Shown here piece after piece: positions 33,668-42,743 of a DNA stretch of 64,000 nt; within the stretch, counting starts at the first letter, position 1; every line of letters begins with the position of its first letter. Origin of the DNA: an uncultured Eubacteriaceae bacterium. Lineage in GTDB: Bacteria; Bacillota; Clostridia; Lachnospirales; CAG-274. The notes under the pieces are model-generated. The model saw only the letters and a list, made by a program, of their open reading frames with translations, was not told the origin of the DNA and did not search any database. The position numbers were made by a program, and so were the translations under genes. Location of the stretch: the NCBI GenBank assembly GCA_947167715.1, contig CAMVJD010000009.1, positions 1 to 64,000 of the forward strand, read 5' to 3'.

Positions 33668-34354
33668 ATGATATGCTTGTTTTATGATAATGATATTGAA
33701 AGAATGAACAGAAATTTTGAATATTTTGTGAAAAAAAGTAATATTACTTTTGTCCGTATCAGCTCGCTGAATAAGATCAAGGATTTTTCAATGACTGCAA
33801 ATGCAGTATTTATCTATTATCAGGAAGAAATGTGGCTGGAAAGCCTATACTTGCAAAATCCCGGCCGCGCCAGAATATTTATTTTGGGCATGGAAAGCAA
33901 AGCGGAAAATACTATGACGGGATATATGTTAAATGCTGCTTTTGTAAAAGAAATGTATGAAGCGGAGATGCTTTACCATCTTATAGATAGCGAGAAAAAG
34001 AATATCACCTCCATAGCCGACAATGTCAAGGCACGCAGCGTAGACGAGCTTTTTAAAAAATGTAAGATATCTATTCATTTACAGGGGATAGCATACTTAA
34101 AACAGGCCGTAATGCTGTGCTGCACTAATAATGAAATGCTTTGCGGCATAACAAAAATGCTTTATCCGCAGATAGCTGCAAACTTTGACTCCAATGCGGC
34201 ATCCGTTGAAAGGGCGATGAGAACGGCTATAGAGCATATTTGGGTTGAAAACAGGGAGGAATTGAGCCGCCTGCTGTTTTTAAAATGCGACGCAAGGCCT
34301 ACAAACAAAACATTTATTTATGCCTGTGTAAGATATATTAAGGACACTTACTGA
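33668..34354 (+). CDS. Spo0A-like protein with degenerate receiver
   Basis: 228 aa. The C-terminal about 110 residues resemble the Spo0A DNA-binding domain and align with the true Spo0A at 46429: ISIHLQGIAYLKQAVMLCC against [19 protein letters not shown], and SVERAMRTAIEHIW against [14 protein letters not shown]. The N-terminal about 110 residues have the size of a receiver but lack the acidic pocket and the phosphorylated Asp context. It is therefore probably not controlled by phosphorylation. With a 0A box in its promoter it may be a Spo0A-controlled modulator that competes for or shares 0A boxes. Function is inferred. Confidence 0.65.
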   Translation: MICLFYDNDIERMNRNFEYFVKKSNITFVRISSLNKIKDFSMTANAVFIYYQEEMWLESLYLQNPGRARIFILGMESKAENTMTGYMLNAAFVKEMYEAEMLYHLIDSEKKNITSIADNVKARSVDELFKKCKISIHLQGIAYLKQAVMLCCTNNEMLCGITKMLYPQIAANFDSNAASVERAMRTAIEHIWVENREELSRLLFLKCDARPTNKTFIYACVRYIKDTY

Positions 34355-34431
34355 TTTTTTTTAAAATAGTACTGGAATTTACCGCGGTTTTGTTTTATAA
34401 TATATTAAGTAAAACTTTTTTTGGAGGTATT

Positions 34432-35373
34432 ATGAGATATTTAAACGAACTTAGAGAAGGCGAAAATGTTATAGAGTTTTATTTTTGCAAGCTTAAGCAA
34501 AGCATGAAGTCAAAGGCGGGCAAAAATTATCTTTCGGTCGTGCTTCAGGATAAGACGGGTACGGTAAATGCAAAGGTTTGGGATGTTTCAAGTAAAACGC
34601 AAAATTTTGAAACAGGCGATTTTATTAAAATTGACGGACTTGTACAGCTTTACAACGGTGAAACACAGGTGATACTGCATCGTGTAAGACGTGCATTGGA
34701 AGGCGAATATGACGAGTCGGACTATATTCCCTCCACAAAGAAAGATATTGAAGAAATGTGGAAGGAATTTATTGCTTACATAGACACATTTGAAAATACA
34801 TATATAAAAAAATTGACCTCGGCTGTGTTTATAGACAACGAGGAGGTCAATAAAAAGTTTAAAAAACATACTGCCGCTAAAAGCATGCACCATAATTATC
34901 TTGGCGGTCTGCTTGAACATTCATTGTCTGTAACACAGATGTGTGATATGATGGCAAAGCACTATACAAAGGCAAACAGGGATATTCTTGTTTCCTGTGC
35001 AATGCTGCATGATGTAGCCAAAATAAAGGAATTATCCGATTTTCCCAATATTGACTATACGGACAGCGGCGAGCTTTTGGGACATCTTGTGATGGGTTGC
35101 GAAATGGTGGGAAGAGAGGCCGATAAAATAGAGGGCTTTCCGCCGGAGCTTAAAAATATGATGCAGCATTGTATTTTGTCGCATCATGGCCAGCTGGAAT
35201 ACGGCTCGGCAAAGACACCGCGTACCCTGGAGGCTATGCTTTTGCACTATGCCGATGATATGGATGCGTATGTTAAAATGTTTGAGGATGCTGTGGAGGC
35301 CGATAATACGCAGGGCGCATGGGTAGGCTATCATCGCGTTATGGAGCGTAATTTGCGCAAGACACAGTTTTAA
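34432..35373 (+). CDS. yhaM: OB-fold/HD-domain 3'-5' exoribonuclease (YhaM-like)
   Basis: 313 aa from the ATG at 34432 after GGAGG. N-terminal OB fold (about 10-90, KNYLSVVLQDKTGTVNAKVWD) and an HD metal domain (about 150-290): HHNYLGGLLEHSLSV, LHDVAKIKE, SHHGQLEYGS, ADDMDAYV. This domain order and length match YhaM/CbfI nucleases that trim RNA and DNA ends. Confidence 0.85.
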   Translation: MRYLNELREGENVIEFYFCKLKQSMKSKAGKNYLSVVLQDKTGTVNAKVWDVSSKTQNFETGDFIKIDGLVQLYNGETQVILHRVRRALEGEYDESDYIPSTKKDIEEMWKEFIAYIDTFENTYIKKLTSAVFIDNEEVNKKFKKHTAAKSMHHNYLGGLLEHSLSVTQMCDMMAKHYTKANRDILVSCAMLHDVAKIKELSDFPNIDYTDSGELLGHLVMGCEMVGREADKIEGFPPELKNMMQHCILSHHGQLEYGSAKTPRTLEAMLLHYADDMDAYVKMFEDAVEADNTQGAWVGYHRVMERNLRKTQF

Positions 35374-35385
35374 GCAGGTGTTTAT

Positions 35386-36774
35386 ATGAATTTTAAGAAA
35401 AACGACAAATGTATCGTGGATATTGCCGATCTTGGCACAAACGGCGAGGGTATTGGCAAGGCAGACGGCTTTACCGTATTTGTAAACGGCGCGCTTCCCG
35501 GCGAAAGGGCAGAGGTGCTGCTTATGAAAGTCAAGAAAAATTATGCCTATGGCAAGCTTTTAAACCTTATCAAGCCGTCAAAAAACAGGGTAAGACCTGT
35601 TTGCTCCGTTTCGGGCAAATGCGGCGGATGCAGTATCCAGCACCTTGACTATGCCGCCCAGCTTGAATACAAAAAAAATAAGGTGATTGAAAATTTAAGG
35701 CGTATAGGCGGTTTTGAGGGCATAGATGTCTGTGATGTTATAGGTATGAAATATCCTTATTTTTACCGTAATAAAGAGCAGTACCCCGTAAGAACGGACA
35801 GCCGGGGCAAAATTGCCGTGGGCTTTTATGCAATGAACAGCCATAGGGTAGTGGAGTGCGCAAAATGCCATATATCAAATGAGGGCAATGAAAAAATAAT
35901 CAACTGTGTTAAAAAGTTTATGCTTGACAATAATATCAGACCCTATGACGAGGAAAGCAACAGGGGCAGCATAAGGCATATACTTATAAGAAACGGTGTT
36001 AAGACAAATCAGCTTATGGTGTGCCTTGTTGTAAACGGTACGGAATTTAAGCACAAGCAGCAGCTGATAAAGGCATTTGAGGGCTTTGAAAATTTGAGAA
36101 GTCTTGTAATAAATTACAATAGTGCCAAAACAAATGTTATTCTTGGCGATAAATGTGAAATTGTGTATGGTGACGACCATATATCAGATTATATAGGAAG
36201 CTTAAGGTTTAATATTTCGCCGCTTTCGTTTTTTCAGGTAAATCCCGTGCAGACCGAGCAGCTTTACGGCAAGGCGCTTGAATTTGCCGCTCTTACGGGT
36301 GAGGAAACCGTAATTGACGCATACTGCGGTATAGGAACTATAACGCTGTTTTTGGCGCAGAATGCAAAAAAGGTATATGGTATTGAAATAGTACCGCAGG
36401 CCATTGAAAATGCCCGTAAAAATGCCGAGATAAACCATATTAAAAACGTGGAGTTTTTTTGCGGCAGATCGGAGGAAGTAGTCCCCGAATTATACGAACA
36501 GCAAGGCATCAAACCCGATGTTATGGTGGTGGATCCCCCAAGAAAGGGCTGTGATGCGGCGCTTTTGGATATGCTTTTAAAAATGTCGCCAAAGAGGATA
36601 GTTTATGTTTCCTGCGACAGCGCGACCCTTGCAAGGGATCTTAAAGTGCTTTGTGAAAGCGGAGAGTATAAGGTCAATAAAGTACAGCCTGTGGATATGT
36701 TTCCGCATAGCGTGCATATAGAGACGGTTTGCTTACTTTCCAAGGAAGATATCAAGAGCAAAAGTGATAAATAA
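35386..36774 (+). CDS. rlmD: RNA (uracil-5-)-methyltransferase, RlmD/RlmCD type
   Basis: 462 aa. A TRAM domain (about 1-60), the iron-sulfur cysteines CSVSGKCGGCSIQ, an AdoMet domain with DAYCGIGTITLFLA, and DPPRKGCD and VSCDSATLARDL, the latter with the catalytic Cys. It methylates a 23S rRNA uridine; the exact position (747 or 1939) cannot be told. It starts 12 bases after yhaM. Confidence 0.9.
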   Translation: MNFKKNDKCIVDIADLGTNGEGIGKADGFTVFVNGALPGERAEVLLMKVKKNYAYGKLLNLIKPSKNRVRPVCSVSGKCGGCSIQHLDYAAQLEYKKNKVIENLRRIGGFEGIDVCDVIGMKYPYFYRNKEQYPVRTDSRGKIAVGFYAMNSHRVVECAKCHISNEGNEKIINCVKKFMLDNNIRPYDEESNRGSIRHILIRNGVKTNQLMVCLVVNGTEFKHKQQLIKAFEGFENLRSLVINYNSAKTNVILGDKCEIVYGDDHISDYIGSLRFNISPLSFFQVNPVQTEQLYGKALEFAALTGEETVIDAYCGIGTITLFLAQNAKKVYGIEIVPQAIENARKNAEINHIKNVEFFCGRSEEVVPELYEQQGIKPDVMVVDPPRKGCDAALLDMLLKMSPKRIVYVSCDSATLARDLKVLCESGEYKVNKVQPVDMFPHSVHIETVCLLSKEDIKSKSDK

Positions 36775-36851
36775 CAAAATAGTTTAAGAGATTTTTATTT
36801 TCTTTGAACATTTGCGGCGGCATTTGGCACACTTGCATTGTTTATTAAAAA

Positions 36852-36874
36852 ACCCCCGGTTTAAAACCGGGGGT
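36852..36874. terminator. Bidirectional terminator
   Basis: ACCCCCGGTT and AACCGGGGGT with a 3-4 base loop between convergent genes; T tract GTTTTGTTT on the plus side and TTTTTTAAT on the minus side. Confidence 0.85.
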
Positions 36875-36886
36875 CGTTTTGTTTAA

Positions 36887-39310
36887 TTAACCTAAACTTC
36901 TGATAGCGTTATCAAAGTTAACGTTGTCAGGGAACTTGTTGGAAGCAACAGTATTTTCAATGTTGTTTCTTACAGAGTAGAAGCTGTTTGTTGCCGAAGA
37001 AGTGTTACCGGGCTTCTTAAGGCTCTGGCTCTGCTTGGACTGATCGCTCTTCTTTGCGCCCCAGCTCCAGTTATTTGACCATGTTGCAAATACATAAGGA
37101 AGCTGATAGTTAATATTGTTGTTGAACGATGCACAGTTTGAAATGTAGCCTGTGCAGCCCTCGCTGTTATTGTTGTCAAAGCCCTTTGACTTGTGGTCAA
37201 ATGCTGCGCAGTAATCTGCTGTTCTCTTAACGGATGTGCTCTTTTCTGTGGTCTTTGAACCAAACTTGAAGCCGTTGCCGTTCATCTCGCCCTGTGCTGT
37301 TGAGTACCAGCTTGAAGCGCTCTTGCCGTTGATCTTACCCTTGGAGATATCGATCTTGCCGCTTCTGTAGTTGTTTTCAAAGCTGCCGTCCGAAGAGCAA
37401 AGCTGCTGGATGGTCCACATATTCTTATCGAGTGATTTTCCTCTTGATAAGTCGTACTTACCTGTGAATACATCGGGGTTACCGTTGTTCCAGCAAGCGG
37501 AGTGCTTATAGGTAACGGTTGCTGACTTGTCGCCCGACTTGTCGTAGCTGTCCCAACCGTCATCACTATTGTCCCAAGCGAAGCAGTACTCAAATACTGT
37601 GTTGGATGCGCCTAACTTAGGTGCGAAACCGTCAGCGTTTGCGCCGTATGTGGGAACGTCACAGTTTCTGTAGGAATAGCAGTATTTTAATGTATTTCCG
37701 TTAGCATTATCGGAAAGCTGAATACCCGAGTCATTGTTGTAACGTGCGATAACGTGGTCAAGAGTATTCTTTGCACCGGATACCCAGATACCGTTGTCAC
37801 CTGCGTTTTCAACTATAACATTCTTTATATACTGGTTCTGGCCGCTGATCGTGAAACCTCTTGATGTAGAACCTTTGCTTCTTGCGTTCTTGAAGTCAAG
37901 GCGGGGATATGTGCCGTCCGACTGCTTAACACCAACGATACCGCCCGATTTTGTACCGGAAAGCTTGATAGTTGATGTTGTGCTGATGCTTACAACGGGA
38001 GTATTGATATAAACAGTACCGCCGCTGCTGTTAACTTTCTTGATAGCATCAAGTAAAGCCGATTCATTGTTGCTTGTAATGGTAGCTACACCGCCTGCAA
38101 CCGTTGTTCCGCTGCTTGAGCTGCTTGACGATGAAGAGCTTGAGCTTGAAGAACTTGAGCTGCTGCTTGATGATGAGCTTGAACTTGAAGAACTTGAACT
38201 GCTGCTTGAGCTGCTTGATGATGAGCTTGAACCGCCGTTTGAAGTAGCTTCAAATCTGAACTGCTGGCAAGCACCGCCGTTGTATGTCCAAAGGTTGATG
38301 TTGCCTCCGTTAGCTGTTGACCAGCCGTATACGTCAAGGGCCTTTGTGTCGCCGCTTGATTTTGAAAGAAGTGCGTAAACGCCGTCGGAGATCTTCTTTA
38401 CTTTAAATACCTGTGCATCTGCATTGTTTGCGGAGTAAAGCTGAACATTAGCACCGTCTTTGTTTTCGCCGTTTGCAACATCCATCATCTTGCCGTTTGA
38501 CATACCGTTTTTAAGTGTGATGTAATTGTTGCCCTTGTTTGTTACATACCATTTCTGGCAAGCATTGCCGTTGCCTGCGTACTGCTGTACGTTAGCACCG
38601 TTGCTGTCCTTTGCGTTTGCTACTTCAACATACTTCTGGCTGTTTATATTTTTGATGTAGTACCAGCCGTCTTTAATGTATGCAGACTCATTTTGAGTCG
38701 AAGAAGACGACGATGAAGATGAAGAAGATGAGGATGATGACGAAGACGAGGACGATGACGAACCGTCTTTGCTGTCAACCTGGATCTTATAAATATTTAT
38801 ACCGCTGTTAGCAGAATAAATATAAACCGTACCTGTATAGTTGATGGTAGCAGTACCGAGAGCAGCCGATGAGCCTGCTGTTATTTTGCCAAGCTGATTG
38901 CCCTTGCCGTCTGCAATAACAAGATCTCTTGAAGAAGAGCCCGAAGATCTTGCAGTTACTTTAATAGTAGAAGTACCGCTTGCATCAAATGATACGGACC
39001 TGTAGGAAGTGCCGCCCGAACCGCCGAGAGCAAGTGTATATTTGTAAGTATTGCCGTCAACAGTAACTGTTTCTGACTTTATCTGCATTGACTTGCTGTC
39101 TGTTGCGTGGAATCTGAGTCCGTCAACAGTAAATGCTTTTGTAATGTTGCCAAGACTTTTGAAGTTTGAGTTGCCGAAGTTCCAACTGGTGGATGCAGCC
39201 TCAACTACATAAGCCGTAGGTAAAAATGACTTATCGGCTGTAACGAAACCGCTTGTTGCGATCAACATTACGCTGAGTGCCAGTGAAAGGGGTTTTTTGA
39301 ATTTTTTCAT
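36887..39310 (-). CDS. Secreted PL9-type pectate lyase with beta-sandwich and ricin-type lectin modules
   Basis: 807 aa. Signal peptide cut near VEAAS; a beta-sandwich module (about 40-180, STSWNFGNSNFKSLGNI); poly-Ser linker; a ricin-type beta-trefoil lectin (about 215-345) with QKW/QxF repeats; a long poly-Ser linker; then a right-handed beta-helix (about 400-807). The lyase domain shows the PL9 pattern ENAGDNGIWV, ANADGFAPKLG and WDNSDDGWDSYD, with the Asp and Lys that bind calcium and substrate. It lacks a dockerin, so it is a free enzyme. AGGAGGAAA precedes the ATG. Two linkers use different Ser codons (TCN versus AGC/TCA mixes). It is divergent from the PL1 gene downstream. Confidence 0.9.
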   Translation of the reverse strand: MKKFKKPLSLALSVMLIATSGFVTADKSFLPTAYVVEAASTSWNFGNSNFKSLGNITKAFTVDGLRFHATDSKSMQIKSETVTVDGNTYKYTLALGGSGGTSYRSVSFDASGTSTIKVTARSSGSSSRDLVIADGKGNQLGKITAGSSAALGTATINYTGTVYIYSANSGINIYKIQVDSKDGSSSSSSSSSSSSSSSSSSSSSTQNESAYIKDGWYYIKNINSQKYVEVANAKDSNGANVQQYAGNGNACQKWYVTNKGNNYITLKNGMSNGKMMDVANGENKDGANVQLYSANNADAQVFKVKKISDGVYALLSKSSGDTKALDVYGWSTANGGNINLWTYNGGACQQFRFEATSNGGSSSSSSSSSSSSSSSSSSSSSSSSSSSSSSSSSSSSSSSSGTTVAGGVATITSNNESALLDAIKKVNSSGGTVYINTPVVSISTTSTIKLSGTKSGGIVGVKQSDGTYPRLDFKNARSKGSTSRGFTISGQNQYIKNVIVENAGDNGIWVSGAKNTLDHVIARYNNDSGIQLSDNANGNTLKYCYSYRNCDVPTYGANADGFAPKLGASNTVFEYCFAWDNSDDGWDSYDKSGDKSATVTYKHSACWNNGNPDVFTGKYDLSRGKSLDKNMWTIQQLCSSDGSFENNYRSGKIDISKGKINGKSASSWYSTAQGEMNGNGFKFGSKTTEKSTSVKRTADYCAAFDHKSKGFDNNNSEGCTGYISNCASFNNNINYQLPYVFATWSNNWSWGAKKSDQSKQSQSLKKPGNTSSATNSFYSVRNNIENTVASNKFPDNVNFDNAIRSLG

Positions 39311-39368
39311 TTAAATTTCCTCCTCTTTTTTTAATGAAAATGATCCCTTTTTGTATTTTGTTCATCCG

Positions 39369-39403
39369 GATATAGTTTAATGTAGATTACATCAAGCTAT
39401 ATC
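39369..39403 (-). promoter_or_regulatory. Long two-part palindrome in the PL9 leader
   Basis: GATATAG-N4-ATGTA-N3-TACAT-N4-CTATATC, symmetric about 39386, placed just after the -10 box of the PL9 gene. A dimeric or tetrameric regulator site, or a leader hairpin. Confidence 0.5.
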
Positions 39404-39413
39404 TTGTAATAAT

Positions 39414-39442
39414 AAGATATCATATAATATTTTGTTTGTAAA
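39414..39442 (-). promoter_or_regulatory. Promoter of the PL9 gene
   Basis: TTTACA, 17-base spacer, TATCTT on the minus strand, about 105 bases before the ATG. Confidence 0.5.
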
Positions 39443-39969
39443 TACTATTTACTGCCAAAATAAAAACGATGTTTTTGTGCATAATTAATAATATAAAAAT
39501 TAAAAGTCTTTGAAAAGCCCTAAAAAAGGCACTTTCTATTTTGGGATAAAGTTTCTTCTTATAAAAAGTTTACAAAATTTAAACTATTGTTCACAATTTG
39601 TTCTTATTTTGCGATTTTTGTTTGTTCGATACAAATGTCACAAAATTACCAAACCGCTGATAGAGCGGGTTTGAGGTCGATATTATGTTCGTTTATAATT
39701 TGTTTACAATTAATTCACACAATTTTCGGTTATTTTTTTATCAAATTTTTATACAAAATATATAAATACTCTTTTTACATACCCAATTTATTTAATGCAG
39801 TTTAAACTAAAGCTTTGACACATTCTTAACAATTAGCAAAACAGCACTAAAATATATTACAATAATTGGTAAAAAAACATATTTAAAAATATATCTTCTT
39901 AATTATATAATGACAGCGTAAAGAAATTGTGCTTTAAAGGTATATAAGACAAGAGAAGGAGGATCTAAA
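39443..39969. other. Long AT-rich divergent intergenic region
   Basis: The gap between the two free pectate lyase genes. It holds TATAAT at 39906-39911 as a possible -10 for the PL1 gene, though no matching -35 is seen, and a weak hairpin ACCGCT..AGCGGGT at about 39649-39670. No ORF or known riboswitch was recognised. AGAAGGAGG lies before the ATG at 39970. Confidence 0.5.
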
Positions 39970-42648
39970 ATGTCATTTAAAGCAAAAAGAGTTATCGGCG
40001 GTCTTCTTGCCGCAACACTTGCAGTTACGGCAGGCGCAGCAACAGCTGTTTATCTTAAGCCCGTAACTATAGTAGAAGCAGCTTCTTCGGTATCTATCAC
40101 AAAGGGTGCAGGTTGGTTTGAATCGGCTTATATCCAGTGGTCATCCGTAAGCGGTGCAGCACAGTACAAGGTATATGTAAAGGGTTCAAGCGGTTCTTAT
40201 ACACAGCTTGACGATCCGCTTGTAAGAAGCTATGGCAGCTACTGGCGTGCCGATGCTGTAGGTCTTGCTCCCGGCAGCTACACAATGAAGGTAGACGCTC
40301 TTAACTCTTCGGGCAGCGTGATCGCATCAAGCGAGAAATCGGGTCTTACGGTTTCTGCTTATGACCGTTCCGGTTCTGCTTTCTCATCAAAGTCTACATA
40401 TAAAACATCATCCGGTGCATACAATGACAACGGTACATTAAAGAGCGGCGCACAGGTTATATATGTAACCGCAGACAACGCAAAGACAGTTAAATGTGAC
40501 GTTATCTCCGATGCAAAGGGCAACAAGACAACATACACAGGTTTCCAGAACATTATCTACGGCTTACAGAAGGGCTACGATACAAGAGGCTTTGACTTCC
40601 GTATCATCGGTACTATCGATGCAAGCAATATGGATGCTTTCGGTTCCTCCGCAGAGGGTCTTCAGGTAAAGGGCAAGGCAGCTTACAGCTTAATGAACCT
40701 TACTATCGAAGGTATCGGCGAGGATGCAGCTATCAAGAACTTTGGTATCCTTATAAGAAACGCAGCTAATGTAGAGATCAGAAACTTCGGTATCATGCTT
40801 TGCATGGACGATGCTTTATCGCTTGATACATCAAACTGCAATATCTGGGTACACAATATGGACTGCTACTACGGCTCAACAGGCGGCGACGCAGACCAGG
40901 CAAAGGGCGACGGTACAATGGACGTTAAGAGCGGCTCTACATTTGTTACCTTCTCCTACAACCACTTCTGGGATAACGGTAAGTCATCTCTTTGCGGTAT
41001 GAAGTCAGAATCTACTGATTCCTTCATTACATATCACCACAATTGGTTTGACCACTCCGATTCAAGACACCCCAGAATCAGAACAATGTCCGTACACATT
41101 TACAACAACTATTTTGACAGCTGTGCAAAATACGGTGTTGGTATGACAATGGGCGGTTCCGCATTCGTAGAAAACAATTATTTCCTTGATACAACAAAGC
41201 CTATGATGATCTCCGGTCAGGGTACAGATGCTAACGGTGCAGGTACATTCTCCGGTGAAAACGGCGGTATTATCAAGGCATATAACAACAAGTTCACATT
41301 CAAGACAGTTGACAGCAGCAAGCTTCAGTACATCAACCAGAGCAAGAGCTCAACAGGTTTTGATGCAGTAGAGGTCAGCTCCAGAACAGCTAAGGTAGAT
41401 TCTTCCTACAAGGCAGTTAAGGGCGGCTCCACATACAATAACTTTGATACAAGCTGGGATCTCGGTGTTAAGTCTATCGACTCCGTTGACAATGTTCCTT
41501 CCGTAGTTATGGCTAAGGCAGGCCGTATGAACGGCGGCGACTTCCCGTCAAACAGAAATTCTTTCAGCATCATCAACGATGCAACAAGCTACAGCGTTGA
41601 CTCTTCATTCAAGAACGCTATGGCATCTTACAAGAGCTCTCTTGTAAAGGTTGGCGGTTCCGTAAGCGGTTCTGCAAACTATGTTGTAACAGAGGCAGCT
41701 ACAGAGGCTACAACAGCAGCACAGGTTACTACGACTGCTCCCAAGACAACAACTACAAAGAACACTACAACAACTACTACAACTACAGTTGCACAGAATG
41801 ACAATACTTCAACAGGTACTTCAAAGAGCTGGTGCTTCGGTGATTCCATATTTACCGCACGCCCCAATATCGTTAAGGCATTTACGGTTGACGGTCTTCG
41901 TTTCCACTCAACTTCCGAGAAGCCTATGTCTATAGTTGATGATTCTGCATCTGTAAACGGCCAGAACTTCACAAAGGCACTTTCACTCGGCGGCGCAGGT
42001 ATTGCTCAGTATAGATCATTCTCTATCGAAGCTACAGGTGCTTCTACAATTAAGTTAACAGCAAGATCTACAGGTTCCGATACAAGAACACTTGTAGTTG
42101 CAGATCTTCAGGGCAACCGTCTTGCAACATTAAACTTCGGCGGTTCCGCAAGCGTTCAGTCGGCAGACTTTAGCTTTAACGGCACAGTATTTGTATACTC
42201 AACAGGCAGCAACCTTAACGTATACAAGGTACAGTTAGACAGCAAGAGCAGCTCTTCTTCATCAAGCAGCTCAAGCAGTTCAAGCAGCAGTTCTTCATCA
42301 AGCAGCAGCTCTTCAAGCTCAACAACAGCAGCAGGCGCAGTTGCAATGGGAACATACGCACTTAACTCTTCAACAGTAACAAGCAAGGTTGCTACATATG
42401 CAAATATGAAGTTCAACGTAAGAAGCGTTGACAGCACAGGCGTTAAGTTAAGAAGCGACAATACAATTACTTTCACAGTAGACAGAAACTGCACAGTAAC
42501 AGCAGCAGTTTCGGGCAAGGGACTTAATATTGCAGGTACAACAACAGGTACAGGCAATGTAAGTGTTAAGCTTACTCCCGGCACATACACAATAAAGGGT
42601 GCCACAACAAGCAATTCTACTCTTACAAGACTTACATTTGCTTCGTAA
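39970..42648 (+). CDS. Secreted PL1 pectate lyase with fibronectin-like and beta-sandwich modules
   Basis: 892 aa. Signal peptide ending near VEAAS, a fibronectin-III-like domain (about 40-130), then the classic PL1 lyase (about 140-480): GIGEDAAIKNFGILIRN, WVHNMDCYYG, DGTMDVKSGSTFVTFSYNHFWDNG with calcium-binding Asp, and HSDSRHPRIR with the catalytic Arg. A Thr linker, a beta-sandwich (WCFGDSIFTARPNIVKAFTV, about 615-760) like that of the PL9 enzyme, a poly-Ser linker and a final beta-rich domain follow. No dockerin. Codons are strongly skewed, consistent with high expression. Confidence 0.95.
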   Translation: MSFKAKRVIGGLLAATLAVTAGAATAVYLKPVTIVEAASSVSITKGAGWFESAYIQWSSVSGAAQYKVYVKGSSGSYTQLDDPLVRSYGSYWRADAVGLAPGSYTMKVDALNSSGSVIASSEKSGLTVSAYDRSGSAFSSKSTYKTSSGAYNDNGTLKSGAQVIYVTADNAKTVKCDVISDAKGNKTTYTGFQNIIYGLQKGYDTRGFDFRIIGTIDASNMDAFGSSAEGLQVKGKAAYSLMNLTIEGIGEDAAIKNFGILIRNAANVEIRNFGIMLCMDDALSLDTSNCNIWVHNMDCYYGSTGGDADQAKGDGTMDVKSGSTFVTFSYNHFWDNGKSSLCGMKSESTDSFITYHHNWFDHSDSRHPRIRTMSVHIYNNYFDSCAKYGVGMTMGGSAFVENNYFLDTTKPMMISGQGTDANGAGTFSGENGGIIKAYNNKFTFKTVDSSKLQYINQSKSSTGFDAVEVSSRTAKVDSSYKAVKGGSTYNNFDTSWDLGVKSIDSVDNVPSVVMAKAGRMNGGDFPSNRNSFSIINDATSYSVDSSFKNAMASYKSSLVKVGGSVSGSANYVVTEAATEATTAAQVTTTAPKTTTTKNTTTTTTTTVAQNDNTSTGTSKSWCFGDSIFTARPNIVKAFTVDGLRFHSTSEKPMSIVDDSASVNGQNFTKALSLGGAGIAQYRSFSIEATGASTIKLTARSTGSDTRTLVVADLQGNRLATLNFGGSASVQSADFSFNGTVFVYSTGSNLNVYKVQLDSKSSSSSSSSSSSSSSSSSSSSSSSSSTTAAGAVAMGTYALNSSTVTSKVATYANMKFNVRSVDSTGVKLRSDNTITFTVDRNCTVTAAVSGKGLNIAGTTTGTGNVSVKLTPGTYTIKGATTSNSTLTRLTFAS

Positions 42649-42669
42649 TAATTCATTCCTTTCACAAAA

Positions 42670-42696
42670 ACGACCCCGACTAAAAGTCGGGGCCGT
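42670..42696. terminator. Bidirectional terminator
   Basis: CGACCCCGACT and AGTCGGGGCCG form an 11-bp stem (one G-U type mismatch) with an AAA loop and TTTTTT after it, between the PL1 gene and the convergent cyclophilin gene. Confidence 0.9.
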
Positions 42697-42743
42697 TTTT
42701 TGTATTTGAAATAACCGGATAGACCGGATCGTTTCGTTATATA

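Noticed and set aside
38086-38378. Leu/Glu-rich and Gln/Ala-rich ORFs opposite the poly-Ser linkers
   Set aside because: Shadows of the repetitive Ser codons, no start signals.
39443-39969. Riboswitch in the 660-base lyase intergenic region
   Set aside because: Only a weak short hairpin is seen and no conserved riboswitch core was recognised.
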